From NCBI RefSeq assembly GCF_900115475.1, contig NZ_FOWP01000019.1, forward strand, positions 1 through 64,000: 64,000 bases of DNA, read 5' to 3'. This DNA comes from Ectopseudomonas composti. GTDB lineage: Bacteria; Pseudomonadota; Gammaproteobacteria; Pseudomonadales; Pseudomonadaceae. Shown in pieces: positions 28,002 to 35,095 of the stretch. Numbering within the stretch: the stretch's first letter is position 1; each line of letters starts with the position of its first letter. The translations under genes and the position numbers were made by a program. Under the pieces are notes generated by a model, which saw only the letters and a program-made list of their open reading frames with translations, was not told where the DNA came from and did no database searches.

Positions 28002-28542
28002 TCTGTTCGCCTTCTGGCTGCGTGCGGTCGACAGTGCCTATGCACTGCTCGACTTCATGAGCGCTGGCGGCGTGGTGATGTGGGCGCTGGCGGTGCTCTG
28101 CGTGGTGTTCTGGACCCTGGTGTTCGAGCGTTTCTGGTACATGCGCAGGATTTTCCCGCGCTGGGTACAGGAGCGTCGCGAGGCCTGGCAGCAGGTGCTC
28201 GCCGACGACAACGGCAACTGGCAACGCGCCGTTCGTCTGGCCTGGCTGGCGCAGGCGCGTCAGCAATTGGCGGCGCCGCTGCGCCTGGGCAAGACCCTGG
28301 TAGCGCTGTATCCGCTGTTGGGCCTGCTCGGCACCGTGCTAGGCATGATCGCCGTGTTCGATGTGCTCGCCCTCAACGGTGCCGGTAACCCACGCGGTAT
28401 GGCCGCTGGCGTGTGGCAGGCGACCCTGCCGACCATGGCCGGCATGGTTCTGGCCATTCCTGGATTGTTCAGCCTGGCGCGCCTCGAACGCGAAGCCAGC
28501 CAGGCCATCGAGCGGCTGGCCGACCAGCTGCGTCACGACTGA
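27994..28542 (+). CDS. exbB: ExbB-type proton channel subunit (ExbB2)
   Basis: 182 aa, inner-membrane ExbB homologue with three helices: near 28-50 (GGVVMWALAVLCVVFWTLVF), 100-125 (TLVALYPLLGLLGTVLGMIA) and 145-165. The LGLLGTVLGMI segment is the conserved channel helix. Shorter than the TolQ/ExbB of the classical system, as is usual for ExbB2. Works with ExbD to power TonB. Overlaps the TtpC-like gene by 8 bp. Confidence 0.93.
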   Translation: MTDLFAFWLRAVDSAYALLDFMSAGGVVMWALAVLCVVFWTLVFERFWYMRRIFPRWVQERREAWQQVLADDNGNWQRAVRLAWLAQARQQLAAPLRLGKTLVALYPLLGLLGTVLGMIAVFDVLALNGAGNPRGMAAGVWQATLPTMAGMVLAIPGLFSLARLEREASQAIERLADQLRHD

Positions 28543-28553
28543 GATCGCCCAAC

Positions 28554-28964
28554 ATGAGAATGCGTCGTCACCACCAGCAGGACGAAGACACCGGCATCGA
28601 CCTCACGCCGATGCTCGACGTGGTCTTCATCATGCTGATCTTTTTCATCGTCACCAGCTCCTTCATCCGCGAGTCCGGGGTCGAGGTGCAGCGTCCGCAG
28701 GCGGAAACGGCCAGCCCTCAGGACAAGGGCAACATCCTTATCGCGGTCACTGCCGACGGACAGATCTGGATGGACAAGCAGCCCGTAGACATCCGTAGCG
28801 TGCGCGCGCACGTCGAGCGCATGCGTGTCGACCAACCGGATGGCGCCGTGGTGGTGCAGGCCGATCAGGATGCGCGTACCGGCCTGGTCGTCCAGGTGAT
28901 GGATCAGGCGCGTCTGGCTGGCGTGCAGGATGTCGCCCTGGCTGCCGGTAGCGGAGTCAACTGA
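28554..28964 (+). CDS. exbD: ExbD-type biopolymer transport protein (ExbD2)
   Basis: 136 aa, one N-terminal membrane helix and a periplasmic domain. Signature: IDLTPMLDVVFIMLIFFIVT, in which the Asp of MLDVVF is the proton-carrying residue. The start at 28554 (MRMRRHHQQ) gives a proper cytosolic stub; the frame is open further upstream within exbB. Its stop shares one base with tonB. Confidence 0.94.
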   Translation: MRMRRHHQQDEDTGIDLTPMLDVVFIMLIFFIVTSSFIRESGVEVQRPQAETASPQDKGNILIAVTADGQIWMDKQPVDIRSVRAHVERMRVDQPDGAVVVQADQDARTGLVVQVMDQARLAGVQDVALAAGSGVN

Positions 28965-29647
28965 TGCGTCTGCCGCTGTCTTTTCTCGGTGCCTGCCTGA
29001 TGGCCTTGGGGCTCTTTGCCCTGATGCTGTACATGGTCGCGCCACCGAGCGCCAAGGTGAACCAGGACCCGGTCAGCGTGGCCAACTTCGTGCGCATGGA
29101 CGGTAACGCCAGCGAGACGGCTACGCGTACTCGCCAGCAAGCGCCGCAACCACCGCAACCGCAGACGCCACAGCCGCCCACGCCACCGACTCCGCAAACG
29201 GCCACGCCAAATGCGAACCTGCCGGCGCTGGATATTCAATTGCCCAGCCTGGCCAGTGGCATCGCCGTCAACAGTGCGCCGGCGCCGAGCCTGTCCGGTC
29301 TTGCGCCTGGAGCCCCCGCGCCGACGCCGCCGAGCGAGGCAGCCGAGTCGGGTGGGCAGATGGGTGGAATGGAGAGCGAAGTCATGCCGCTCAACGATGT
29401 GCGCCCAGATTATCCGCGCTATGCACTGCAGCGTGGCATCGAAGGTTTCGTCAAACTGGCTTTCACCATCAACCGCTCCGGCAATGTGGAGAACATCCGC
29501 GTGCTGGAAGCCAATCCGCGTAACGTCTTCGAGCGCGAAGCGCGCCGTGCTGCCGCTCGCTGGCGCTTCGCGCCGCGTACCGAGGGTGGCCTGGCGGTGG
29601 ACCGCGAAGCGGTAAAAACTCTCTACTTCCGTCTGGAAAGGAGCTGA
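28964..29647 (+). CDS. tonB: TonB-type energy transducer (TonB2)
   Basis: 227 aa: an N-terminal membrane anchor (about 5-27), a proline/glutamine-rich periplasmic spacer (about 50-115, e.g. QAPQPPQPQTPQPPTPPTPQ) and a C-terminal TonB domain (about 140-227) with PDYPRYALQRGIEGFVKLAF, NRSGNVENIRVLEANP and AARRWRF-like closing elements (AARWRFAPR). It carries force from ExbBD to outer-membrane receptors. The partner receptors are unknown; btuB at 49345 is one TonB-dependent receptor in the window. Confidence 0.94.
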   Translation: MRLPLSFLGACLMALGLFALMLYMVAPPSAKVNQDPVSVANFVRMDGNASETATRTRQQAPQPPQPQTPQPPTPPTPQTATPNANLPALDIQLPSLASGIAVNSAPAPSLSGLAPGAPAPTPPSEAAESGGQMGGMESEVMPLNDVRPDYPRYALQRGIEGFVKLAFTINRSGNVENIRVLEANPRNVFEREARRAAARWRFAPRTEGGLAVDREAVKTLYFRLERS

Positions 29648-29649
29648 CC

Positions 29650-30747
29650 ATGTACCGTTGGTTGTTGCTCGTGATGCTCAGTGCCGCCGCCGTGCCAGGC
29701 ATGGCCCAGCAGACTGTCGATCCGGCCGTGTTCAAGGCCCTGAATGCGGCGCAGGCCGCGCAGCAGAAAGGTGACTACGCTGCCGCACGGCGTGCGCTCG
29801 ATGATGTTCAGGCCAAGAGTGGCAGTTTTGAAGAAGCGCTGGTCTGGCGCAGCAAGGCCTACGTGGCCTGGTCGGCCGGCAACAATGGTCAGGCCATCGA
29901 CTGGCTGGAAAAGGCCGTGCGCAGCGGCAAGCTTGAAGATGAAATGCTGGCTGGCGAGCGCCTCAATCTGGCCAAGCTCAACCTGGGCGAGCGCCGCTAC
30001 GCCAAGGTCGTCGAGTTGCTGGCGCCGAATCAAGGCAGTGCCTCCGAGGAAGTCCTGCAGATGCTGGTGCAGGCCTATCAAGGCATGAATCAGCCAGCCA
30101 AGGCGTTGCCGCTGGCCGAGCGTTACGTACAAGCTAACCCCAATGCGGCGGACATCTGGCTGCAGTTTCTGGTGGGGGCCAACGCTGATCTGAAACGCTA
30201 CCCCCAGGCCGAGCGTTGGCAGCGTCAGCTGCTGGCTCGCCAGCCGAATGATGCCAAGGGCTGGCGCCAACTGGCCGGTCTGCAGCAAATGGCGGGCAGC
30301 AACGACAAGGCGCTGGCGACCCTGCGTGCTGCGCACAGCAAGGGGCTGCGTTTCAGCGAGTCGGAACTGGATAACCTGGTATTGCTCGCCGGTGCTGCGG
30401 ACCAGCCCTGGCAGGGCGCCAAGCTGCTGGCTGGAATGCTCGACAGCGGCTTGCTGGCAGGCACCGCGGCGCGTCAGGAGCGTCTCGGTCTGTTCTGGTG
30501 GCAGGCGCGCGACCGTGCAGCAGCCGTGCGGGTATTGCGTCCCCTGGCCGAACGCAGCGGCAACGGCAAGCACTGGTTGTACGTGGCTCAGCTGGAGCTT
30601 GAGCAGGCGCGTTGGCAGGCGGGGCTGGATGCACTGGCGCGTGCCGAACGTGGTGGCGCCGAGCGAGCTAAAGTGCGCTCATGGCGTCAGTGGGCGGAAA
30701 GCGAGTTGCGCTTCGAACGCGAGAATCGTGTCGCCAGTCGTAGTTGA
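29650..30747 (+). CDS. TPR-repeat protein of the TonB2 module
   Basis: 365 aa, signal peptide about 1-20, then tetratricopeptide-like repeats through most of the length (ALNAAQAAQQKGDYAAARRA, AIDWLEKAVRSGKLEDEMLA, QPAKALPLAERYVQANPN). TPR proteins end the TonB2 clusters of Vibrio and Shewanella and are exported. It starts 2 bp after tonB, with AAAGGAG inside the tonB end. Probably a scaffold for the periplasmic complex; direct evidence is lacking. Confidence 0.88.
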   Translation: MYRWLLLVMLSAAAVPGMAQQTVDPAVFKALNAAQAAQQKGDYAAARRALDDVQAKSGSFEEALVWRSKAYVAWSAGNNGQAIDWLEKAVRSGKLEDEMLAGERLNLAKLNLGERRYAKVVELLAPNQGSASEEVLQMLVQAYQGMNQPAKALPLAERYVQANPNAADIWLQFLVGANADLKRYPQAERWQRQLLARQPNDAKGWRQLAGLQQMAGSNDKALATLRAAHSKGLRFSESELDNLVLLAGAADQPWQGAKLLAGMLDSGLLAGTAARQERLGLFWWQARDRAAAVRVLRPLAERSGNGKHWLYVAQLELEQARWQAGLDALARAERGGAERAKVRSWRQWAESELRFERENRVASRS

Positions 30748-30757
30748 ATCGCTCGTC

Positions 30758-30814
30758 GGTGCGCGCAGCGCACCCTACGCGGGGGCACCATATGTAGGGT
30801 GCGCCGCGCGCACC
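30758..30814. repeat. Inverted pair of dispersed palindromes (REPIN-like)
   Basis: GGTGCGCGCAGCGCACCCTA starting at 30758 and its inverted partner GTAGGGTGCGCCGCGCGCAC starting at 30794 flank a 14-bp spacer. The same head-to-head pair occurs at 34937/34999 and 57584/57619. Confidence 0.75.
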
Positions 30815-30851
30815 AAGAAAAAGCCAGACTCAGGGTCTGGCTTTTTCTTGG
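30813..30851. terminator. Bidirectional terminator, TonB2 module / zinc operon
   Basis: A perfect 17-bp stem (30813-30829 with 30835-30851) with core AAAAAGCCAGAC / GTCTGGCTTTTT and loop TCAGG. Very strong for both convergent operons. Confidence 0.95.
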
Positions 30852-30888
30852 GCGGCGGATCGCTAAGCGTGAATGTATCCGCGAATCC

Positions 30889-30914
30889 TTTCGCGGCTGA
30901 AGCCGCTCCTACAG
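30889..30914. repeat. Classical Pseudomonas REP unit
   Basis: TTTCGCGGCTGAAGCCGCTC followed by CTACAG is the well-known Pseudomonas REP core with its short GCGGCTGAAGCCGC hairpin. Single copy here. Confidence 0.75.
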
Positions 30915-30929
30915 CCGCTCATATGAGGA

Positions 30930-31451
30930 TCAGCTATCGGGCAGTTCGTAGGCGTAGATCTTGTCTGCTTCCATCTGGTAGCCGACCTCGGCCAGCTCGC
31001 TGCTGACATGCTCGGTTTTCAGTGGCCCTTCAACCCAGAACGGCTGGTATAGCGCATCGAGCAGCACGCCGAGCTCGCTGGTGACATGCACGATCTGGTT
31101 CGACGGCGGTGGCGGCACATGAATGCAGGCGCCGAAGTAGGGCACCAGCAGGAACTCGACCACCCGGCCTTCGTCGGTCACGTCCAGTGGCACGATATAG
31201 CCTGGCAGCTTCACCTGCTGGCCGTTGAGCTCCTTGACCACCGGGGCCGCTGGCGATTGCTGCATGGCGGCAGGGCCGGACTCGGCCAGCGCGTCGGCCA
31301 GCTGCGAGAGGTCATGGATCGGCGCGGGGTCGATGACTTGCGGCGGGGCATCCGCAGGAATCAGCTCGGACCAGTTGAGTTCGCGCACATCGGCGGCGGC
31401 CAGCGGCAGTGCCAGGGTCAGCAGCAGGGTGGCGAGCAGGGGGCGGGACAT
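30930..31451 (-). CDS. DUF3299 periplasmic protein, zinc-uptake operon
   Basis: 173 aa with a signal peptide (about 1-19, LLATLLLTLALPLAAADV). The DUF3299 core reads GYIVPLDVTDEGRVVEFLLV followed by PYFGACIHVPPPPSNQIVHV, with a single conserved Cys and the His-Val-Pro4 motif. In Vibrio cholerae and P. aeruginosa this family is encoded with a DUF2796 zinc protein and an FtsX-like ABC pair. It probably helps deliver or bind zinc in the periplasm. The frame extends to 31715 upstream, but 31451 gives the signal peptide. 58 bp after the permease. Confidence 0.85.
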   Translation of the reverse strand: MSRPLLATLLLTLALPLAAADVRELNWSELIPADAPPQVIDPAPIHDLSQLADALAESGPAAMQQSPAAPVVKELNGQQVKLPGYIVPLDVTDEGRVVEFLLVPYFGACIHVPPPPSNQIVHVTSELGVLLDALYQPFWVEGPLKTEHVSSELAEVGYQMEADKIYAYELPDS

Positions 31452-31509
31452 GGAGAACCTCGTTGTAAGAGCGCCCGCGCAGTGTACGCCAGGCGCTCTC
31501 GACTTTCCC

Positions 31510-32916
31510 TCAGAGCCTGATCGATAGACCGTCTGCCAGCGACTGCCGATAAGCCCGCCAAGCCGGCACGCTACCCATCGCCACTGCTGCGGCGAGAATG
31601 CCGCCAAGCAGTTTCCATTCGTAACTCGACGGTGCATTGAGTGCCAGATACAGGCCGTAATTGGCCTGTACGAAACCCTGGCTGCCAGCGATACCCAGAT
31701 ACAGCAGTGCGACACCGAAAGCCACGCCGGCCAGTGCCAGGGCGAAGGCCTCCAGCACCAGCAGGCTGGCGATATGCCAGGGGCGCGCGCCCACCGAGCG
31801 CAGGATAGCCATCTCCCGACGACGCTCGTTGAGGCTGGTGAGGATCGCCGTGAGCATGCCGATCAGGCCAGTCAGCACGACGAACAGCGAGACCACGAAC
31901 AGTGCCTGTTCGGCCGTGCCCATCAGGCTCCACAGCTCCTGCAGCGCCACACCCGGCAGGATCGCCAGCAGCGGCTCGCCACGGAACTCGTTGATCTCGC
32001 GCTGCAGGCTGAAGGTGGCGATCTTGCTGTTGAGCCCCAGCATGAAGGCGGTGATCTGCTTCGGCTGCAGCGCCTGTCCACAATCTACTGCGCTTGACGC
32101 TGCTGCGTTGAAAGCGGGCTCGGAATGCTCATTGAGACTCGACTCAACTGCGCTTCCTCGCCCGCTTTCGTCTTGCCCCGTCTGCGCTCGCGACGCTTGT
32201 GAACAGGCGCTGGCCCACTCTCGCACCTGATCCGCGCTGATCTGCGCCGCCCCGCGTGCCGGCATGCCGTTCTGCCAGTCGATGTGCAACGCCTCCATTC
32301 CGGCCAGGGAGATGTGCAGCGTGCGGTCGACCGGAGTGCCGGTGCGCTCGAGGATGCCGACCACTGTGAAGGGTTTGTCGTCGTGCTTGACCAGGCTGAT
32401 GGTGGCGACACCGTGCGCCAGGACAATTTTCTCGCCGAGGCCGTAGCCCAGCGCTTGCGCCACTTCCGCGCCCAGTACCACCTCGAAGGGATCGCCTGCA
32501 AACGCGCGGCCCTGGGCCAGCTTCAGCGCCTGGCTGCGGGCATAGCGGTAGTGCTCGAAATAGGCGGTGCTGGTGCCCATCACTCGATAGCCACGGTGCG
32601 AGTCGCCGAGGGAAATGGGGATGGCCCACTTCACCTGACGATGGTTGGCGAAGTGTTCGAAGCTGTCCCAGCGGATGTTGTTGGTGGCATTGCCGATGCG
32701 GAACACCGAATACAGCAGCAGGTTCACGCTGCCGGAGCGGGCGCCGACGATCAGGTCGGTGCCGCTGATGGTGTTGGCGAAGCTGGCACGGGCTTCGGTG
32801 CGCACGCGTTCGACGGCCAGCAGCAGGCAGACCGAGAGGGCGATGGCGAACACCGTGAGCAGGGCGGTGAAACGACGGTTGGCCAGGCTGGCCAGGGCGA
32901 TGCGGATCAGGTGCAT
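31510..32916 (-). CDS. FtsX/MacB-type ABC permease, zinc-uptake operon
   Basis: 468 aa. N-terminal helix (about 15-35: RFTALLTVFAIALSVCLLLA), a large periplasmic domain (about 40-335) and three C-terminal helices (about 340-365, 385-410, 435-460), the MacB/LolC/FtsX layout. It pairs with the ATPase encoded 1 bp upstream. Homologues are the membrane part of the Zrg zinc system. Odd: residues about 235-283, an Ala/Ser/Gln-rich stretch (ACSQASRAQTGQDESGRG and onward), are encoded by a 145-bp MITE-like insert with terminal inverted repeats that keeps the frame. Whether the product still works is not known. Confidence 0.88.
   Translation of the reverse strand: MHLIRIALASLANRRFTALLTVFAIALSVCLLLAVERVRTEARASFANTISGTDLIVGARSGSVNLLLYSVFRIGNATNNIRWDSFEHFANHRQVKWAIPISLGDSHRGYRVMGTSTAYFEHYRYARSQALKLAQGRAFAGDPFEVVLGAEVAQALGYGLGEKIVLAHGVATISLVKHDDKPFTVVGILERTGTPVDRTLHISLAGMEALHIDWQNGMPARGAAQISADQVREWASACSQASRAQTGQDESGRGSAVESSLNEHSEPAFNAAASSAVDCGQALQPKQITAFMLGLNSKIATFSLQREINEFRGEPLLAILPGVALQELWSLMGTAEQALFVVSLFVVLTGLIGMLTAILTSLNERRREMAILRSVGARPWHIASLLVLEAFALALAGVAFGVALLYLGIAGSQGFVQANYGLYLALNAPSSYEWKLLGGILAAAVAMGSVPAWRAYRQSLADGLSIRL
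32068..32212. repeat. MITE-like element inside the zinc permease gene
   Basis: Bounded by 16-bp inverted repeats CAGCGCCTGTCCACAA (32068-32083) and TTGTGAACAGGCGCTG (32197-32212), with one mismatch. Its interior (GCTTCCTCGCCCGCTTTCGT area at about 32152-32171; GAATGCTCATTGAGACTC at about 32124-32141) resembles a segment at 45350-45410, so it belongs to a dispersed family. No coding capacity of its own. Confidence 0.65.
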
Positions 32917-32917
32917 C

Positions 32918-33625
32918 TCAGGCCTCCTGTGGGCGCGTGGCGCGGTTGAGTTCGGCCAGCGACAGGTTGCGGTCGAACAGCGGAGCCAGGCTCTGGTCGT
33001 GGCTGACGAACAACAGGCTGGCGCCGGCGGCGCGGCATTCGGCGAAGAGCAGTTGCAGGAAGGCTTCGCGGGCGTCGAAGTCCAGTGCTGAAGTGGGTTC
33101 GTCGGCGATCACCAGTTCTGGCTGGCCGATCAGGGCGCGCGCGGCGGCGACCCGTTGTTGTTGGCCGATGGACAGTTCATCGGCACGGCGGCCGAGCAGA
33201 TCGGCGCGCAGGCCGAGGTGATCGAGCAGCGCGGCGGCGGCCGCATCGACGCTGCCATGGCGCTGGCGTGCACGGTCGGCGCGCAGGCGCGAGAAGCGAC
33301 AGGGCAGCTCGACGTTCTCGCGCACGGACAGAAACGGCAGCAGGTTGAACTGCTGGAAGATGTAGCCGGTGTGATCGACACGGAAGCGGTCACGGGCACC
33401 GGCGGAAAGCTGGCCCAGGTCCTGGCCGAGCAGGCGGATATAGCCGCTTTGCGCCCGCTGCACGCCGCCGAGCAGGCCGAGCAGGGTGGTCTTGCCGCTG
33501 CCGCTGGGGCCTTTGAGAAACAGGGTTTCACCGCGTGCCAGGGTGAAGGCGGGGATATCCAGCAGCTGCGCCTGGCCGGGCCAGGCGAAACCGAGATCGG
33601 CGAGTTCGATCAGAGGTTGGGTCAT
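32918..33625 (-). CDS. ABC transporter ATP-binding protein, zinc-uptake operon
   Basis: 235 aa ATPase of the LolD/MacB class. Walker A GPSGSGKTTLLGLLGG (about 38-53), Q-loop in YIFQQFNLLPFLS, signature LSIGQQQRVAAARAL (variant LSIGQ), Walker B ELVIADEPTSALD and switch His in LLFVSHD. It forms the engine with the adjacent permease. The gene order ATPase-permease-DUF3299 behind a DUF2796 gene matches the Zrg/PA4063-4066 zinc-uptake set. Confidence 0.92.
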   Translation of the reverse strand: MTQPLIELADLGFAWPGQAQLLDIPAFTLARGETLFLKGPSGSGKTTLLGLLGGVQRAQSGYIRLLGQDLGQLSAGARDRFRVDHTGYIFQQFNLLPFLSVRENVELPCRFSRLRADRARQRHGSVDAAAAALLDHLGLRADLLGRRADELSIGQQQRVAAARALIGQPELVIADEPTSALDFDAREAFLQLLFAECRAAGASLLFVSHDQSLAPLFDRNLSLAELNRATRPQEA

Positions 33626-33714
33626 GGTTTCTTCGAGTCGTCGTTCATGAAAAGCCGTGCAGGGTGGCCTGATTGTCTGAGCCTAACTCGCGGATGGCAT
33701 CATTACCTCCGGAG

Positions 33715-33845
33715 CAGGTTTTATGGGAGGCGCTTTAGCGGTGAGCTTGCATTCGCAGCCAAAGCGAGTCGCCACCTGGTTCTCCCACACAGCGGGTAGG
33801 ATGGATGCAAGGCACGTCAGCTACGCGCCCCGATCCACCCTACAG
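33715..33845. repeat. Cluster of REP-like palindromes
   Basis: The 222-bp gap between the zinc ABC genes and the DUF2796 gene holds TTATGGGAGGCGCTTTAGCG (about 33721-33740), a REP-like core, and a palindromic unit running from GTAGGATGGATGC (about 33796) to GATCCACCCTAC (about 33842). It looks like repeat DNA inserted in the operon. Confidence 0.55.
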
Positions 33846-33847
33846 CA

Positions 33848-34441
33848 TCAGAACGACAGACGCGGCTGGGCTGGTGTCAGTTCCACGCCTTGCTGGCCGC
33901 TCGGGCCGATCAGTTGTACCTGAATCTTCTGGGTAGCGGGGAAGCGCTTGAACAGCTCGCTCAGGTCCAGTTGCTTGAGTGCATCGACCTGCTTGCAGGA
34001 CAGTTGATAGCTGGCTTCGATATCGCTGTGCTCGTGCTCGTGCTCGTGCTCGTTGGCGTCAGCGTGTTCATGCTCGTGCGCTTCGTCCTCGTGGTGATGG
34101 TCATGGTCGCCGAACAGCGGGCTTTCCAGTTCCTGTTTGGTCACCTGGCAGGCGCCTGCGGCCAAGCCGAACAACTCAATGGGTTTTTCCAGCTCGGCTT
34201 TGGCGGCAGCAACCTTGGCTTTGTCGGCATCGCTCTTGGCTGCATGTTCGAAGCCAACGAAGTTCATCGCGGGGCTGTCGATCTGCAGCTCCAGGGCCTG
34301 TCCATCGAGGGCAACGTTGAGGCTGGCTACGCCGTGTTCGTGCGCGCCGAGACTGCCGTGTTCATGGTCATGGTCGTCATGGGCCTGGGCAGCGGTCAGG
34401 GGGAGCAGGGCGAAGGGTAGGGCGAGCAGCAGATGGCGCAT
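33848..34441 (-). CDS. Histidine-rich zinc protein, DUF2796 (ZrgA family)
   Basis: 197 aa periplasmic protein. Signal peptide about 1-20 (LLLALPFALLPLTAAQA then HDD). Two His/Asp/Glu-rich zinc-binding stretches are visible: HDDHDHEHGSLGAHEHG right after the signal, and a longer one around residues 118-145 (HDHHHEDEAHEHEHAD, then EHEHEHEH). DUF2796 is the ZrgA family, a zinc-binding component of a Zur-regulated importer in Vibrio and Pseudomonas. The start at 34441 has GGAG 9 bp before it; an ATG at 34456 is less well placed. A Zur-like palindrome lies 28 bp upstream. Confidence 0.92.
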   Translation of the reverse strand: MRHLLLALPFALLPLTAAQAHDDHDHEHGSLGAHEHGVASLNVALDGQALELQIDSPAMNFVGFEHAAKSDADKAKVAAAKAELEKPIELFGLAAGACQVTKQELESPLFGDHDHHHEDEAHEHEHADANEHEHEHEHSDIEASYQLSCKQVDALKQLDLSELFKRFPATQKIQVQLIGPSGQQGVELTPAQPRLSF

Positions 34442-34468
34442 GGAGGTCTCCGGCATGAGTGTTGTTTC

Positions 34469-34485
34469 TTGTTACGTTATAACAA
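34469..34485. promoter_or_regulatory. Candidate Zur operator
   Basis: TTGTTACGTTATAACAA is an inverted repeat with perfect 6-bp arms (TTGTTA / TAACAA). Read on the reverse strand it contains GTTATAACGTAAC, one mismatch from the gamma-proteobacterial Zur core GTTATA-N2-ATAAC. It stands just upstream of the DUF2796 zinc gene. Confidence 0.7.
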
Positions 34486-34553
34486 CTTTTATGCTGGGCT
34501 GGCCAGTACACAGGCAGCGTGGGAGCATGCAGCTTCCTGACTGGAGGCTGAAC

Positions 34554-34901
34554 ATGATGCGAATACGTGGGCGCATCGGCGACTGGCCGGTGGACCTGAC
34601 GCTGGAGCTGGATGCCGAGGACTGGGCGCAACTGGCACAGCATGTGGTCGTTGCGCCGACACCTGGCGCGACGGCAGCGCCCGCCACTGCAGTTGCAGAT
34701 ACGGGCGACGCGCTGTGGCAGACCGCGCTGCAATTGGTGCGCGAGGCCGGCCAGGTCGAAGGGCCGCGGCTAATGACGCAACTGGTTGCGCTGGCCGGTG
34801 GTGAGGTTGCGGGTAAACGCCTGCTGGTGCGTCTGCGTCATTGCGAGCAGATCCGCATGGAAACCGGCGCGGATGCGCCGATCTATCACTGGCAGGGGTA
34901 G
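34554..34901 (+). CDS. Small conserved protein of unknown function
   Basis: 115 aa, soluble, no signal peptide or membrane helix. Opens MRIRGRIGDWPVDLTLELDA; a low-complexity Ala/Thr/Pro stretch (about 35-50) leads to a helical second half (DALWQTALQLVREAGQVEGP, then RLRHCEQIRMET). GGAGG lies 5-6 bases before the ATG pair at 34554/34557. A gene of this kind sits between the zinc genes and the thioredoxin gene in P. aeruginosa too. It is divergent from the Zur-regulated DUF2796 gene across 112 bp, so the same operator could touch both. I do not recognise a function. Confidence 0.75.
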   Translation: MMRIRGRIGDWPVDLTLELDAEDWAQLAQHVVVAPTPGATAAPATAVADTGDALWQTALQLVREAGQVEGPRLMTQLVALAGGEVAGKRLLVRLRHCEQIRMETGADAPIYHWQG

Positions 34902-34936
34902 TCGCCCAGGCTGCACGCACTCGCGCGGTCATCGGC

Positions 34937-35019
34937 GGTGCGTACGGCGCACTCTACAAAGGCCATCCTTGTCAGGCCAGAACCTTATCTGTGTCGCCGT
35001 AGGGTGCGCTGCGCGCACC
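34937..35019. repeat. Inverted pair of dispersed palindromes (REPIN-like)
   Basis: GGTGCGTACGGCGCACTCTA starting at 34937 and its inverted partner GTAGGGTGCGCTGCGCGCAC starting at 34999; a further degenerate copy (ATGCGCATGGCGCGCCCTAC) lies at about 35052-35072. Confidence 0.7.
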
Positions 35020-35095
35020 TAGCATCACAAGCTTGAACTGGCGAGTGCTCGATGCGCATGGCGCGCCCTACGGCGAGCGCGAGCCAAAGCTGGGA

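Noticed and set aside
30748..30929. Small ORFs in the gap after the TPR gene
   Set aside because: The stretch consists of repeats and a terminator; frames there lack start signals.
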